Position numbers and translations under genes: made by a program. A model generated the notes under the pieces. It did no database searches. It had not been told where the DNA came from and saw only the letters and a program-made list of their open reading frames with translations. A DNA stretch of 64,000 bases from Nonomuraea sp. PA05 (GTDB lineage Bacteria; Actinomycetota; Actinomycetes; Streptosporangiales; Streptosporangiaceae), in NCBI RefSeq assembly GCF_008086045.1, contig NZ_VSEY01000017.1:62001-126000 (forward strand), in the 5' to 3' direction. Numbering within the stretch: the first letter of the stretch is position 1; each line of letters starts with the position of its first letter. This document shows positions 7,553-15,738 of the stretch, in pieces.

Positions 7553-10500
7553 ACGCCTCCCCGTTGACCCCTGCTCAGCAGGCGAACTGGCTCGGCCGGC
7601 TTCCGGCGTTCGAGCTGGGCGGCTCCGCCGCCCGGCACTATCTGGAAGCCGAGGTGCAAGACCTGGACTTGGCCAGGTACGGCGAGGCCTGGCGGCAGGC
7701 GATTCAACGGCATCCCGCTCTGCGCACCGTCATCACCGGGGACGGGCAGCAGCAGATCCTGACCGACGTACCCGCCTACGAACCGCAGGTGGAAGACCTG
7801 CGGACGTCTACCGAGGCCACAGGGCGGCTTGAAGCCATCCGGGCCGATATGACAACACAAGCATTCGATCCCACCCGGTGGCCGCTGTTCGAGGTGCGTG
7901 TATCGCGGCTGGACGAGCGGCGCAGCAGGGTGCACGTGGCCGTGGACCTCCTGGTCGCCGACGCCGACGGCTTCGCACTGCTCGGCGAGGAGATCTTCAC
8001 CGGCTACCAAGGCCACCTCAGCGAAGCCGTAACCGAAACCGACGCCGCCCCCGCTGCCCCTGCTGCCCGAGCTGGAACAGCGCCAGCAGGGGCCACCGCG
8101 GCCCTGCCGCCGCAGCTTCCCTTGGCGATCGAGCCGCGCCTGCTGGCGCAACCCCTCTGCGCGCGACGGGAGCGCCGCCTGCCGGCACCCCACTGGCTGG
8201 CCCTCCGGGAGCATGCCACGGACCTCACTCCTACGGCGGTGCTGGCCTGCGCGCTCAACCAAGCCCTGGCCGCCTGGTCCAAGGAACCGCGCTTCACCCT
8301 GGCCTATGCCTCCCGCGACCGCCACCCGCGAGCAGTCGGCGACTTCACTGACCTGACCTTCCTCGACGTCGACGCCGACCCCCGCATCCCCTTCCAGCAG
8401 CAGGCCCACGCCCTACAAGCGCAGCTGAACCAGAACCGGCCGGACGGCCTGCTCATTCTGCGCGAGATCGCGCGAACGACCGGGCAGCTCACCGCCGCCC
8501 TCGCACCCGTGCTCTTCTGCGACCGGCTGAACTCCCCGACCGGCGACGGCTGGGCCCTGGGCCTGGGGCGGATCGGCTTCACCTCGCATCAGCGTCCGCA
8601 GGTGCAACTCGCCCACGAAGTACGCGAAGAGCACGGCGACCTGGTCCTCGTCTGGGACGCCATCGACGCCCTGTTCCCCGGTCGCGTGCTGGAAGACCTC
8701 ATCGACGCCCATCTGGCGTTCCTCCAGCAGCTCGCCACCGACCCCGGCGCATGGCAGCGGACAGCTCGCGACTGGCTGCCGGCTCAGCAGCATCGCGTGC
8801 GGGACCAGGTCAACGCCGCGAGTGCCGCCATCCCGCCGCTCTTACTGCACGAACCGTTCTGGGCCCAAGCCGCCCGCACCCCCGACGCGCCCGCCGTCAT
8901 CTCCGACAGCAGGACGCTCACCTACCGCCAGCTGCGCGCGGGCGCCACCGCCCTCGGCGCGCGACTGCGCGAGCTCGGCGCCCGGCCGAACACGACGGTC
9001 GCCGTCGTGATGGACAAGGGGTGGGAGCAGCCGCTGGCCGTCTTCGGCATCCTCGAATCCGGCGCCGCCTATGTGCCGATCGAGCCCGACCTGCCCGCCG
9101 AGCGCCTGCACTACCTGCTCAAGCACGCCGAGGTGAAGCTCGCGCTCACCCAGCAGGGCTTGGAGGTCAAACTGCCCTGGCCGCAGGACGTCACGCCGAT
9201 GGTGATCGACGAGAGCCTGCTCGACGGCGACGGCGCTTCCGAGCCCAGCCGCCTTCAGAGTCATCGCGACCTGGCCTACATTATCTACACCTCCGGCTCG
9301 ACCGGCCTGCCCAAGGGTGTCATGATCGACCACCGGGGGGCGCTCAACACCGTCCTGGACATCAACCGGCGCTTCCACGTCACAGCCGCCGACCGGATGC
9401 TGACGCTCACCCCGCTCACGTTCGACCTGTCGGTCTACGACCTGTTCGGTCCGTTCGCGCACGGCGGGGCGCTGGTCATGCCGGAGGCCGGCACCGGCCG
9501 CGCCCCCTGGAGCTGGGCCGATCTGATCGAACGCCACGACGTCACCCTGTGGAACACCGTGCCCGCCCTCATGGAGATGCTCCTCGGCTACACCCAGGGC
9601 CGCCGTCAGCGGCTGGCCCCCACGCTGCGGCTGGTGCTGATGAGCGGTGACTGGATTCCGGTCACCCTGCCCGGCCGTATCCGCTCCCTGGCCGACCACG
9701 ACATCGACATCATCAGCCTCGGCGGCGCCACCGAAGCGTCCATCTGGTCCATCTGGCATCGGATCGACACCGTGGATTCGAGCCTGCCGAGCATTCCCTA
9801 CGGCAAACCGCTGACCAACCAGCACTTCGAGATCCTGGACGAGGCGCTGCGCCGCAGACCCGACTGGGTACCCGGCGAACAGTACGTCGGCGGCTACGGC
9901 GTCGCCATGGGTTACTGGCGCGACCCGGACAAGAGCGCCCGCGCGTTCATCACCCACCCGACGACCGGCCGGCGCCTCTACCGCACCGGCGACCTGGGAC
10001 GGTACTTCCCGGACGGCAGCATCGAGTTTCTGGGCCGGGAAGACTTCCAAGTCAAGATCAACGGCTACCGCATCGAACTCGGCGAGATCGAGGCCGCCCT
10101 GCTCGATCACGACGCCGTGACCGGTGCCGTCGTCACGGCGATCGGCGCCCGGCGCGGCGAGAAGCGGCTCGTCGCCTACGCAACCCCGGCGGGCACGATT
10201 GACTCCGACGAACTCATCAAGACCCTGCGCGACCACCTGGCCGAAAAGCTCCCGTCCCACATGCTGCCGGGACACATCATCATCCTCGACGCGCTGCCCC
10301 TGACTCGCAACGGCAAGGTGGACCGCAGGGCCCTGCCCGCCCCGATCACCACACCATCGGCCGCGACCGAATCGGCCGAGCCCGCTGACGGCCTGGAGTC
10401 CGCGCTGCTGGCCATCTGGCGCAAGGTGGCAGGCGAGCAGATCACCCTCACCGACGACTACTCCGTCCTGAACCCGCTGGACATCGTCCGGGCCCACCAC

Positions 10501-10599
10501 GCCATCACCCGGATCCTCGCACCGCAGCTGAGCTTGGACGAGCTGTTCCGGCACACCACCATCCGCGCCCTCGCCCGCCGTCTGGCCGCATCCCGGTGA
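7549..10599 (+). CDS. NRPS module: heterocyclisation (Cy)-like domain, cysteine-type adenylation domain, degenerate carrier domain
   Basis: This is a 1016-aa protein. Residues ~1-420 form a condensation-type domain whose active motif reads DLLVADAD (Asp 133/Asp 138), the DxxxxD of cyclisation domains instead of HHxxxDG. Residues ~440-940 are an adenylation domain with A3 YTSGSTGLPKG (~580), A4 FDLSVYDLFG, A5 GGATEASIWS (~724), a YRTGDLGRY segment and A10 LTRNGKVDRRAL. Visible pocket residues (D-L-Y in A4, N in WNTVPAL, S in LMSGDW, L and I-W around A5) fit the known cysteine code DLYNLSLIWK. The final ~50 residues resemble a carrier domain, but the GGDSL motif is replaced by SVLNPLDIV, with no serine at the attachment site. 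Activated cysteine is therefore probably loaded on the separate carrier protein (7322-7552). Thiazoline formation is possible but unproven. Confidence 0.88.
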   Translation: MNASPLTPAQQANWLGRLPAFELGGSAARHYLEAEVQDLDLARYGEAWRQAIQRHPALRTVITGDGQQQILTDVPAYEPQVEDLRTSTEATGRLEAIRADMTTQAFDPTRWPLFEVRVSRLDERRSRVHVAVDLLVADADGFALLGEEIFTGYQGHLSEAVTETDAAPAAPAARAGTAPAGATAALPPQLPLAIEPRLLAQPLCARRERRLPAPHWLALREHATDLTPTAVLACALNQALAAWSKEPRFTLAYASRDRHPRAVGDFTDLTFLDVDADPRIPFQQQAHALQAQLNQNRPDGLLILREIARTTGQLTAALAPVLFCDRLNSPTGDGWALGLGRIGFTSHQRPQVQLAHEVREEHGDLVLVWDAIDALFPGRVLEDLIDAHLAFLQQLATDPGAWQRTARDWLPAQQHRVRDQVNAASAAIPPLLLHEPFWAQAARTPDAPAVISDSRTLTYRQLRAGATALGARLRELGARPNTTVAVVMDKGWEQPLAVFGILESGAAYVPIEPDLPAERLHYLLKHAEVKLALTQQGLEVKLPWPQDVTPMVIDESLLDGDGASEPSRLQSHRDLAYIIYTSGSTGLPKGVMIDHRGALNTVLDINRRFHVTAADRMLTLTPLTFDLSVYDLFGPFAHGGALVMPEAGTGRAPWSWADLIERHDVTLWNTVPALMEMLLGYTQGRRQRLAPTLRLVLMSGDWIPVTLPGRIRSLADHDIDIISLGGATEASIWSIWHRIDTVDSSLPSIPYGKPLTNQHFEILDEALRRRPDWVPGEQYVGGYGVAMGYWRDPDKSARAFITHPTTGRRLYRTGDLGRYFPDGSIEFLGREDFQVKINGYRIELGEIEAALLDHDAVTGAVVTAIGARRGEKRLVAYATPAGTIDSDELIKTLRDHLAEKLPSHMLPGHIIILDALPLTRNGKVDRRALPAPITTPSAATESAEPADGLESALLAIWRKVAGEQITLTDDYSVLNPLDIVRAHHAITRILAPQLSLDELFRHTTIRALARRLAASR

Positions 10600-10602
10600 C
10601 CC

Positions 10603-11265
10603 ATGGCCGTGGTGCTGGTGCGCCAGGCGCGGGACATCCTTGCCCGCCCCCACGACGCCGAGGCCCCGCTGACAGTCCAGGAACGGCAGCGCGCGGCGGC
10701 CATCCGCCGCGATGAAGACCGGCAGGTCTTCATCGCGGCCCGGCACCTCCTGCGCCGATGCGCGGCACGCCTCGTGGACGTGCCGGCCGGGCGACTGGCC
10801 GTCGTCCAGCGCTGCCCGCTCTGCCAGGGGCCGCACGGCCGGCCGTTCCTCCAGAACTACCCGCAGGTCCACCTGAGCCTGTCGCACTCGGGTGAGACGG
10901 TGGCGGCGGCCGCAGACCTGCACCCTGTCGGCATCGACCTCGAACGCCTGGACCAGTCCCCGGCAGGCCCACAGGTTCTGGCCCGTGTGCTGACCGCTCG
11001 CGAACGTGAGGTCGTCGAACGCGACCCGGACCCGCATCGCGCGTTCTTGCGGCAGTGGGTACGCAAGGAGGCCCTCATCAAAGCCGGTGCGGCGGACCTG
11101 CACACCATGAGCAGCATCGACCTGTCACCACTCCCGCCTTCAGAAGGGTGCCGGCTCCTGCGCCACTGGAGGTTCCTCGACTGGTCCTGCGGCGACGTGC
11201 TGGGGTCGCTCGTCACTTCCCTCGGCAATGCAACCAGCGTTACAGTGCAGCCATGGTTACAGTAG
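10603..11265 (+). CDS. 4'-Phosphopantetheinyl transferase, Sfp type
   Basis: The enzyme moves phosphopantetheine from CoA to the serine of carrier proteins. The 220-aa product has the family motifs VGIDLERLD (Mg-binding Asp/Glu, ~residues 107-115) and FLRQWVRKEALIKAG (the W-x-x-KEA helix, ~146-160), plus the N-terminal ARHLLRRCAARL helix. The gene begins 3 bases after the NRPS stop and belongs to the same operon, so its obvious target is the 7322-7552 carrier protein. Its last 13 bases overlap the start of the next gene, joining the NRPS half of the operon to the chromate half. Confidence 0.9.
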   Translation: MAVVLVRQARDILARPHDAEAPLTVQERQRAAAIRRDEDRQVFIAARHLLRRCAARLVDVPAGRLAVVQRCPLCQGPHGRPFLQNYPQVHLSLSHSGETVAAAADLHPVGIDLERLDQSPAGPQVLARVLTAREREVVERDPDPHRAFLRQWVRKEALIKAGAADLHTMSSIDLSPLPPSEGCRLLRHWRFLDWSCGDVLGSLVTSLGNATSVTVQPWLQ

Positions 11266-11648
11266 ATGGTGCGGAGGCGAAGGCCAGGACCGTGCTGTTC
11301 GTCTGCCCGCACGGCGCGGGCAAGAGCCGCATCGCTGCCGCCTGGTTCACCGGCGCCGCGCCCCCGGGTTGGACGGCGACAACCGCCGGACTGGAGCCGC
11401 AACAGCAGGTGAGCACGCACGCGCCGCGCCTGCTGGCAGGCACAGAAGTGGAGGACCTCCTGGACCTGGAACTGCCCCGGACCGTCCCGGCGCCCCCCGA
11501 CGCCGACCTGGTCGTGACGATCGACTGCCGGCCAGGCGCGATCCCCGGCGCAACGGAATGGCACCTGCAACGCCAACACTTCGACGAGCACATGAACGCC
11601 GAACTCAAAGAACGGGCCCAGCGACTGGCCCGAGAGCTGGCGCCGTGA
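11253..11648 (+). CDS. Low-molecular-weight phosphatase / ArsC-like protein with an altered P-loop
   Basis: The 131-aa product starts with strand TVLFVCPHGAGKSRIAAAWF, the position of the CX5R P-loop of low-molecular-weight tyrosine phosphatases and thioredoxin-type arsenate reductases. Here the loop is C-P-H-G-A-G-K-S, so the phosphate-binding Arg is replaced by Lys and the usual second Cys is Gly. A late Asp-Cys segment (VVTIDCRPGA) is present. Catalysis as a classical phosphatase or arsenate reductase is therefore doubtful; oxyanion binding is plausible. The frame is open upstream to 11055, but ATG 11253 gives the normal family N-terminus. It overlaps the transferase gene by 13 bases and the ChrB gene by 4, placing it at the head of the chromate genes. 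Confidence 0.65.
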   Translation: MVTVDGAEAKARTVLFVCPHGAGKSRIAAAWFTGAAPPGWTATTAGLEPQQQVSTHAPRLLAGTEVEDLLDLELPRTVPAPPDADLVVTIDCRPGAIPGATEWHLQRQHFDEHMNAELKERAQRLARELAP

Positions 11649-12136
11649 CCGGCGCCACGCCTTCGAGAACCGGGCAGTGGGTGCTGTTGGCCTACCGCAT
11701 CCCGCGCCAGCCCTCGACATCGCGGATCACGATCTGGCGCAAGCTGGACCGGCTCGGGGTGGTCCGGCTCGGTGACGGGCTCGTGGCGCTGCCCGCCGAC
11801 GCCCGCACGCGAGAGCAGATCGACTGGATCGCCGAGGAGATCGGCGAACTGGGCGGCAGCTCCACCGTATGGCTGGCCGTCGCGGGAAGCGCTGCGCAGG
11901 AGAAGGCCATCGCTACCGAGATGCGCGCGGCACGGGCAGCCGAATACCGGACAGTGGCCGAGCAGGCCGAGGCCGCCGCGAGCGCACCACCCGGCGAGCG
12001 CAGCCGCACCATGAAGCGGCTGCAGGCCGAGCTACGCAGAATCGGGCGGCGCGACCACTTCCCGCCCCCGGAGAAGGAGACCGCTCAGCAGGCCGTACGC
12101 GCCCTGGCGCAGACGATCGTGGAGAGCGGCCGATGA
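11645..12136 (+). CDS. chrB: ChrB N-terminal-domain protein (chromate-responsive regulator half)
   Basis: The 163-aa product (GTG start in a GTGA overlap with the preceding stop) matches the N-terminal domain of chromate-resistance ChrB: WVLLAYRIPRQPSTSRITIW, then RKLDRLGVVRLGDGLVALP, followed by a long charged helical part (ERSRTMKRLQAELRRIGRRD). In many bacteria ChrB is one protein of about 300 aa with a C-terminal domain; here the halves are separate genes overlapping by 4 bases (12133-12136). ChrB proteins regulate or enhance expression of the chromate transporter. The position directly upstream of the C-terminal half, an MFS transporter and chrA supports that role. Which half senses chromate cannot be read from the sequence. 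Confidence 0.82.
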   Translation: MTGATPSRTGQWVLLAYRIPRQPSTSRITIWRKLDRLGVVRLGDGLVALPADARTREQIDWIAEEIGELGGSSTVWLAVAGSAAQEKAIATEMRAARAAEYRTVAEQAEAAASAPPGERSRTMKRLQAELRRIGRRDHFPPPEKETAQQAVRALAQTIVESGR

Positions 12137-12564
12137 GGTGGGCGACGCGGGCGGGCGTGCACATCGACCGGGCCGCGTGCGCCTGGCTGATCAGGCGGCA
12201 CCTCGATCCCGACCCGGAGTTCGTGTTCGTCGACGCCCCCGCGGCGGTGCCGGCCGATGCGACCCCGTTCGACCTGCGCGGGGCCGAGTTGTCGCATCAC
12301 GGCGGTGACTGCAGCTTCGAGACGATCCTGCGCCGCTACGAGCTCGACGATCCGGTGCTGTGGAAGCTGGCCGAGATCGTGCACGAGGCCGACATCGACG
12401 ACGAGCGCTTCGACGCCCCCGAGGCGCGCGGCGTGGATGTGATCCTGCGCGGACTGTCGATGATCTGCGACGACGAGCGCGTGCTGGACATCACTGGGCC
12501 TGTTTTCGACGGCCTGTATGAGTTCCACCGGCGAGCCCTGCTGCTGGGGCGGGAACCGGCGTGA
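12133..12564 (+). CDS. chrB: ChrB C-terminal-domain protein
   Basis: The 143-aa product begins RWATRAGVHIDRAACAWLIR and continues with FVFVDAPAAVPADATPFDL, LSHHGGDCSFETIL and LAEIVHEADIDDERF. These are the conserved blocks of the chromate-resistance ChrB C-terminal domain. His, Cys and acidic residues (SHHGGDC, HEADID) could bind metal or oxyanion. It is translationally coupled on both sides: ATGA overlap with the N-terminal half and GTGA overlap with the MFS gene. The two ChrB halves probably act together as a complex; whether they arose by splitting a fused gene or represent the ancestral state is unknown. Confidence 0.82.
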   Translation: MRWATRAGVHIDRAACAWLIRRHLDPDPEFVFVDAPAAVPADATPFDLRGAELSHHGGDCSFETILRRYELDDPVLWKLAEIVHEADIDDERFDAPEARGVDVILRGLSMICDDERVLDITGPVFDGLYEFHRRALLLGREPA

Positions 12565-13751
12565 CGGGCACGGTCGGCCTGCTGCTGACCTCCCAGGCGC
12601 TGCGCGGCCTCGGGTACGGCATCGCCGCCGTTCAGCTCGGCGCGATCCTGCGCCTGGACGGCCTGACGCCGGCAGGGGTCGGGCTGATGCTGGCGGCCAT
12701 CCTGGCCGGCACGCTCATCTCCAGCCTCGCCCTGGCCCGCTGGGGCGACCGGGCCGGCCGCCGCCGCGTGTACGCCGCCCTGTATGGAGCCCTGCTCTGC
12801 TCGGGAGTCGTCATCGCGGCCGGGGCGCCGGTGTGGTTGCTCGTGGTGGTGGCCATGACGGGGGCGTTGTCGGTCGAGGTGATGGAGTCCGGGCCGTTCA
12901 CCACGCTGGAACAGGTCATGCTCGCCGGCACCGGGCGGCCGCAGCGCGAGGTGGTGCGCGGCTTCGGCCTCTACAACGCGGTCGCCGCCGTCGCCGGGAC
13001 GGCAGGGGCACTGCTCGGCGCGCTGCCGCCGGATCGGCAGCTGCTCGGCGGCGTCCTGGCCACCGTGGGCGCGACCGGCATGATACTGGCGTTCCGGTTG
13101 CCCGCTGGCGTCGAGGCGCCCCCAGTGTCACCCGCAACGTCCGCAGGGGTGCCGCGGCCCCGGATACTGGCCCACTCCCGCGGGCCGGTGGCGCGGCTGG
13201 CCGCGCTGTTCGCCGTGGACAGCCTGGCTGGCGGGTTCGTCGTGCAGGCCTACCTCGGCTACTGGCTGAGCCTGCGCTACGGCGCCACCACGCAGACCAT
13301 CGGCATCACCTTCGCCGTGCTCGGCGTGCTCCAGACCGCCTCCCTGCTGGCCGCCCCGGCCGTCGCGGCCCGGGTCGGGCTGCTGCGCACCATGGTCTTC
13401 ACCCACATTCCCTCCAACCTGCTGCTGGCCGCAGTCCCGTTCGCGCCCGGCCTGCCCGGCGCGATCGCGCTGCTGATGGCGCGCGCCTGCCTGTCGCAGA
13501 TGGACGTGCCCACCCGGCAGGCGTACGTGATGGCCCTGGTCCCCGCCGACGAGCGGACCGCGGCCGCCGCCGTCACCAACACCGCCCGCTACCTCACCCG
13601 CCCGGCCGGACCCGCCCTGGCCGGCTTCCTCCTGCCGTTCGGCCTGGCGCTGCCGTTCGTCATCGCAGGAGCCGCCAAGACCGCCTATGACCTGACCCTG
13701 TGGCGGATGTTCAGATCCGTCCGCCTGCCCTCCGCTGAAAGGCCGCTATGA
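12561..13751 (+). CDS. MFS transporter in the chromate operon
   Basis: The 396-aa product has about 12 membrane segments and the MFS loop 2-3 motif (RWGDRAGRRRVYAAL near residues 53-67). Helices such as VGLMLAAILAGTLISSLALA and PVWLLVVVAMTGALSV are clear. It starts with GTG in a GTGA overlap with chrB's C-terminal half and ends overlapping chrA's ATG by 4 bases. The substrate is unknown; an MFS protein inside ChrB-ChrA operons is found in actinobacteria and might export chromate, sulfate or another oxyanion, but this is context only. Confidence 0.82.
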   Translation: MTGTVGLLLTSQALRGLGYGIAAVQLGAILRLDGLTPAGVGLMLAAILAGTLISSLALARWGDRAGRRRVYAALYGALLCSGVVIAAGAPVWLLVVVAMTGALSVEVMESGPFTTLEQVMLAGTGRPQREVVRGFGLYNAVAAVAGTAGALLGALPPDRQLLGGVLATVGATGMILAFRLPAGVEAPPVSPATSAGVPRPRILAHSRGPVARLAALFAVDSLAGGFVVQAYLGYWLSLRYGATTQTIGITFAVLGVLQTASLLAAPAVAARVGLLRTMVFTHIPSNLLLAAVPFAPGLPGAIALLMARACLSQMDVPTRQAYVMALVPADERTAAAAVTNTARYLTRPAGPALAGFLLPFGLALPFVIAGAAKTAYDLTLWRMFRSVRLPSAERPL

Positions 13752-15106
13752 CCATCGAGGCGACCCGTGATGTGATCCCGTTCCGCCAAGCCGTGCGGGC
13801 CTGGTTCCTGATCTCGCTGCAGACCTTCGGCGGCCCGGCCGGCCAGATCGCCGTCATGCAGCGCACCCTGGTGGAGGAGAAGCGCTGGATCGGCCAGCAG
13901 CGCTTCAACCACGCGCTCAACTACTGCATGCTGCTGCCCGGCCCGGAAGCACAGCAACTGGCCATCTACGTCGGCTGGCTGCTCAACGGCACCCGCGGCG
14001 GCCTGGTCGCTGGGAGCCTGTTCGTGCTGCCCGGCGTGCTCGCGCTGCTGATCCTCTCGGCCGTGTACGTCCTGTGGCAGGACACCACGGTGGTGACCGC
14101 GCTGTTCGCCGGGATCGCCCCGGCCGTGCTCGCGATCGTCGCCCAGGCCGTCATCCGGGTCGCCAAGCGCTCGCTCATTCACCCGTTCTTCCTCGCACTG
14201 GCCGTGGCCGCCTTCGCCGCGCTCGCCCTGTTCGGCGTGCCATTTCCGATCGTGGTCGCCGCCGCGGCGCTCGCCGGCTGGCTGGTGCACCGACTGGCGC
14301 CGCACGTCTTCAAGGCAGGCAACGGGCACGGCGGCGACGGCGGGCCGGCGCCGCTGATTCCGGACGACGCCCTGCACCACGCCCAACCGAGCTGGCGCTC
14401 GGCGGGCAAGATCCTGGCCATCGGGCTGGTCGTCTGGTGGGTGCCGGTCGCCGCGGTGGCGCTGCTGTTCGGCACCGGCAGCGTGTTCACCACCCAAGGT
14501 CTGTTCTTCTCCGGCACCGCGCTGGTCACCTTCGGCGGCGCCTACGCGGTGCTGGCCTTCGTCGCCCAGCGGGCCGTGGAGGTCTACGGCTGGCTGACAC
14601 CGGGAGAGATGGTCCGCGGCCTGGCGCTGGCCGAGACCACCCCGGGACCCCTGATCATGGTGGTGCAGTTCGTCGCCTTCCTCGGCGCCTACCGCGACCC
14701 GGGCGCGCTGACCCCGTGGGCCGGGGCGCTGCTGGGGGCGCTGCTGACGACCTGGGTCACGTTCGTGCCGTGCTTCCTGCTCATCTTCCTCGGCGCCCCC
14801 TACGTGGAGAAGCTGCGGCACAACACCGCCATCAGCGCCGCACTCACCGGCATCACCGCCTCGGTCGTCGGCGTCATCGCCAACCTGGCGCTCTACTTCG
14901 CCGAGCACACCCTGTTCGGCCAGACCTTCACCTGGGCGTGGGGGCCGTTCACCATGCAGGTCCCCGCGCTCGGAACGGTCAGCCCGATCGCCCTGGTCAT
15001 CACGGCAGCGGCGCTGGTCATGACGTTCGTGCTGAAGTGGCCGATGCTGCGCATCCTCGGGATCTGCGCGCTGCTCGGCGTCGGCACGGTGCTCTTGCCC
15101 GGGTAG
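13748..15106 (+). CDS. chrA: Chromate transporter ChrA, two-domain form
   Basis: This 452-aa inner-membrane protein of the CHR superfamily exports chromate, giving Cr(VI) resistance. It has two homologous halves. The N-terminal half carries FLISLQTFGGPAGQIAVMQR, EKRWIGQQRFNHALNYCMLL and PGPEAQQLAIYVGWLLNGTR. The C-terminal half repeats the theme with LVTFGGAYAVLAFVAQ, GWLTPGEMVRGLALAETTPG and PLIMVVQFVAFLGAYR. About 10-12 hydrophobic segments are seen. Length is that of the long (LCHR) type. It is the last gene of the 10-gene operon; the gene ahead overlaps it by 4 bases, and the convergent transposase remnant follows after about 60 bases. Confidence 0.93.
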   Translation: MTIEATRDVIPFRQAVRAWFLISLQTFGGPAGQIAVMQRTLVEEKRWIGQQRFNHALNYCMLLPGPEAQQLAIYVGWLLNGTRGGLVAGSLFVLPGVLALLILSAVYVLWQDTTVVTALFAGIAPAVLAIVAQAVIRVAKRSLIHPFFLALAVAAFAALALFGVPFPIVVAAAALAGWLVHRLAPHVFKAGNGHGGDGGPAPLIPDDALHHAQPSWRSAGKILAIGLVVWWVPVAAVALLFGTGSVFTTQGLFFSGTALVTFGGAYAVLAFVAQRAVEVYGWLTPGEMVRGLALAETTPGPLIMVVQFVAFLGAYRDPGALTPWAGALLGALLTTWVTFVPCFLLIFLGAPYVEKLRHNTAISAALTGITASVVGVIANLALYFAEHTLFGQTFTWAWGPFTMQVPALGTVSPIALVITAAALVMTFVLKWPMLRILGICALLGVGTVLLPG

Positions 15107-15166
15107 CGGCCAAGAGCGCCGCGCCGGTCCCGCCCGCCCCGCAGGGGAAGAGCCGCAGGGTTCGGG

Positions 15167-15711
15167 CTACCGCGGTTCGCGCAGCTGAACGGCATCCTCG
15201 CCGCCGCTCAGCTGCAGACGCTTGGCCACATCCAGCCGTACCTCGCCGTAGGGCTGGACGTGCTGCCAGAACAGCGGGGTCAGCCCGCGCTGGTCGGCGG
15301 GCTTGAGCAACTGAGCCCATTCGGGGTCGGCCAGGACGTCCTGCAGCATCAGGGTGTTGGTACACGAGCGCGGCCTGCAGGATGCGCAGGCACAACACGC
15401 TCATCTCCAGCTCCTCGCGCCGGTTGGTGGCGATGTCGCCGCCCTTGCCGTAGAAGATGACCGAGTTGGCTCCGTTGGAGGACTCCACCACGTTGAGCCC
15501 TTCCTGGATCTCCCGCTGGAGCTCGCGCAGGCGCAGATAGCGGGCCACGAAGATGGTCTTCTGGGCGCGGCCGACCTCCAGCATGGCCTGGTAGGTCGGG
15601 TGGGAGGCGGACTCGGTGAACCGGCGCAAGATGGCCTCTGTGGAGGCGGTGCCCTGCTTGATCGCGGTCGCGTACTTGATCATCTGGTCGTAGTTCTGTT
15701 CGATCAGGTCC
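15167..15711 (-). pseudogene. tnpA: 3' part of the disrupted Tn3-family transposase gene
   Basis: Reading leftwards it continues the transposase that starts at 22723: LIEQNYDQMIKYATAIKQG, AILRRFTESASHPTYQAM, GRAQKTIFVARYLR, then LNVVESSNGANSVIFYGKGG with the third catalytic acid (Glu). Near 15359-15362 a 2-base loss (VYQHP where VYVNTLM is expected) shifts the frame; the true C-terminus resumes as MLQDVLADPEWAQLLKP, GLTPLFWQHVQPYGEVRL and stops at 15167. The upstream part of the same gene lies at 20357-22723, beyond the inserted element. Joining across the insertion core restores TRPHWDLIEQ in frame. Confidence 0.88.
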
Positions 15712-15717
15712 CAGTGT
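15712..15717. repeat. Left core (attL-like) of the nested element, CAGTGT
   Basis: Six bases identical to 20351-20356. They form the junction between the transposase 3' part (left) and the element (right). A 6-bp crossover region is typical for tyrosine recombinases. Confidence 0.8.
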
Positions 15718-15738
15718 AAACGCGCGATGTTGTGTTGA

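Noticed and set aside
7322..10599. Possibility that the cluster is an ordinary soluble siderophore NRPS
   Set aside because: Not fully excluded, but there is only one module, no thioesterase, no salicylate or hydroxamate genes and no siderophore transporter, while the MBOAT/SGNH pair is directly coupled.
8842..11103. Long minus-strand ORF (753 aa) opposite the NRPS and transferase genes
   Set aside because: It is the antisense of well-supported domains; composition is Val/Gly/Arg/Asp-rich without any family motif, as expected from GC-rich antisense frames.
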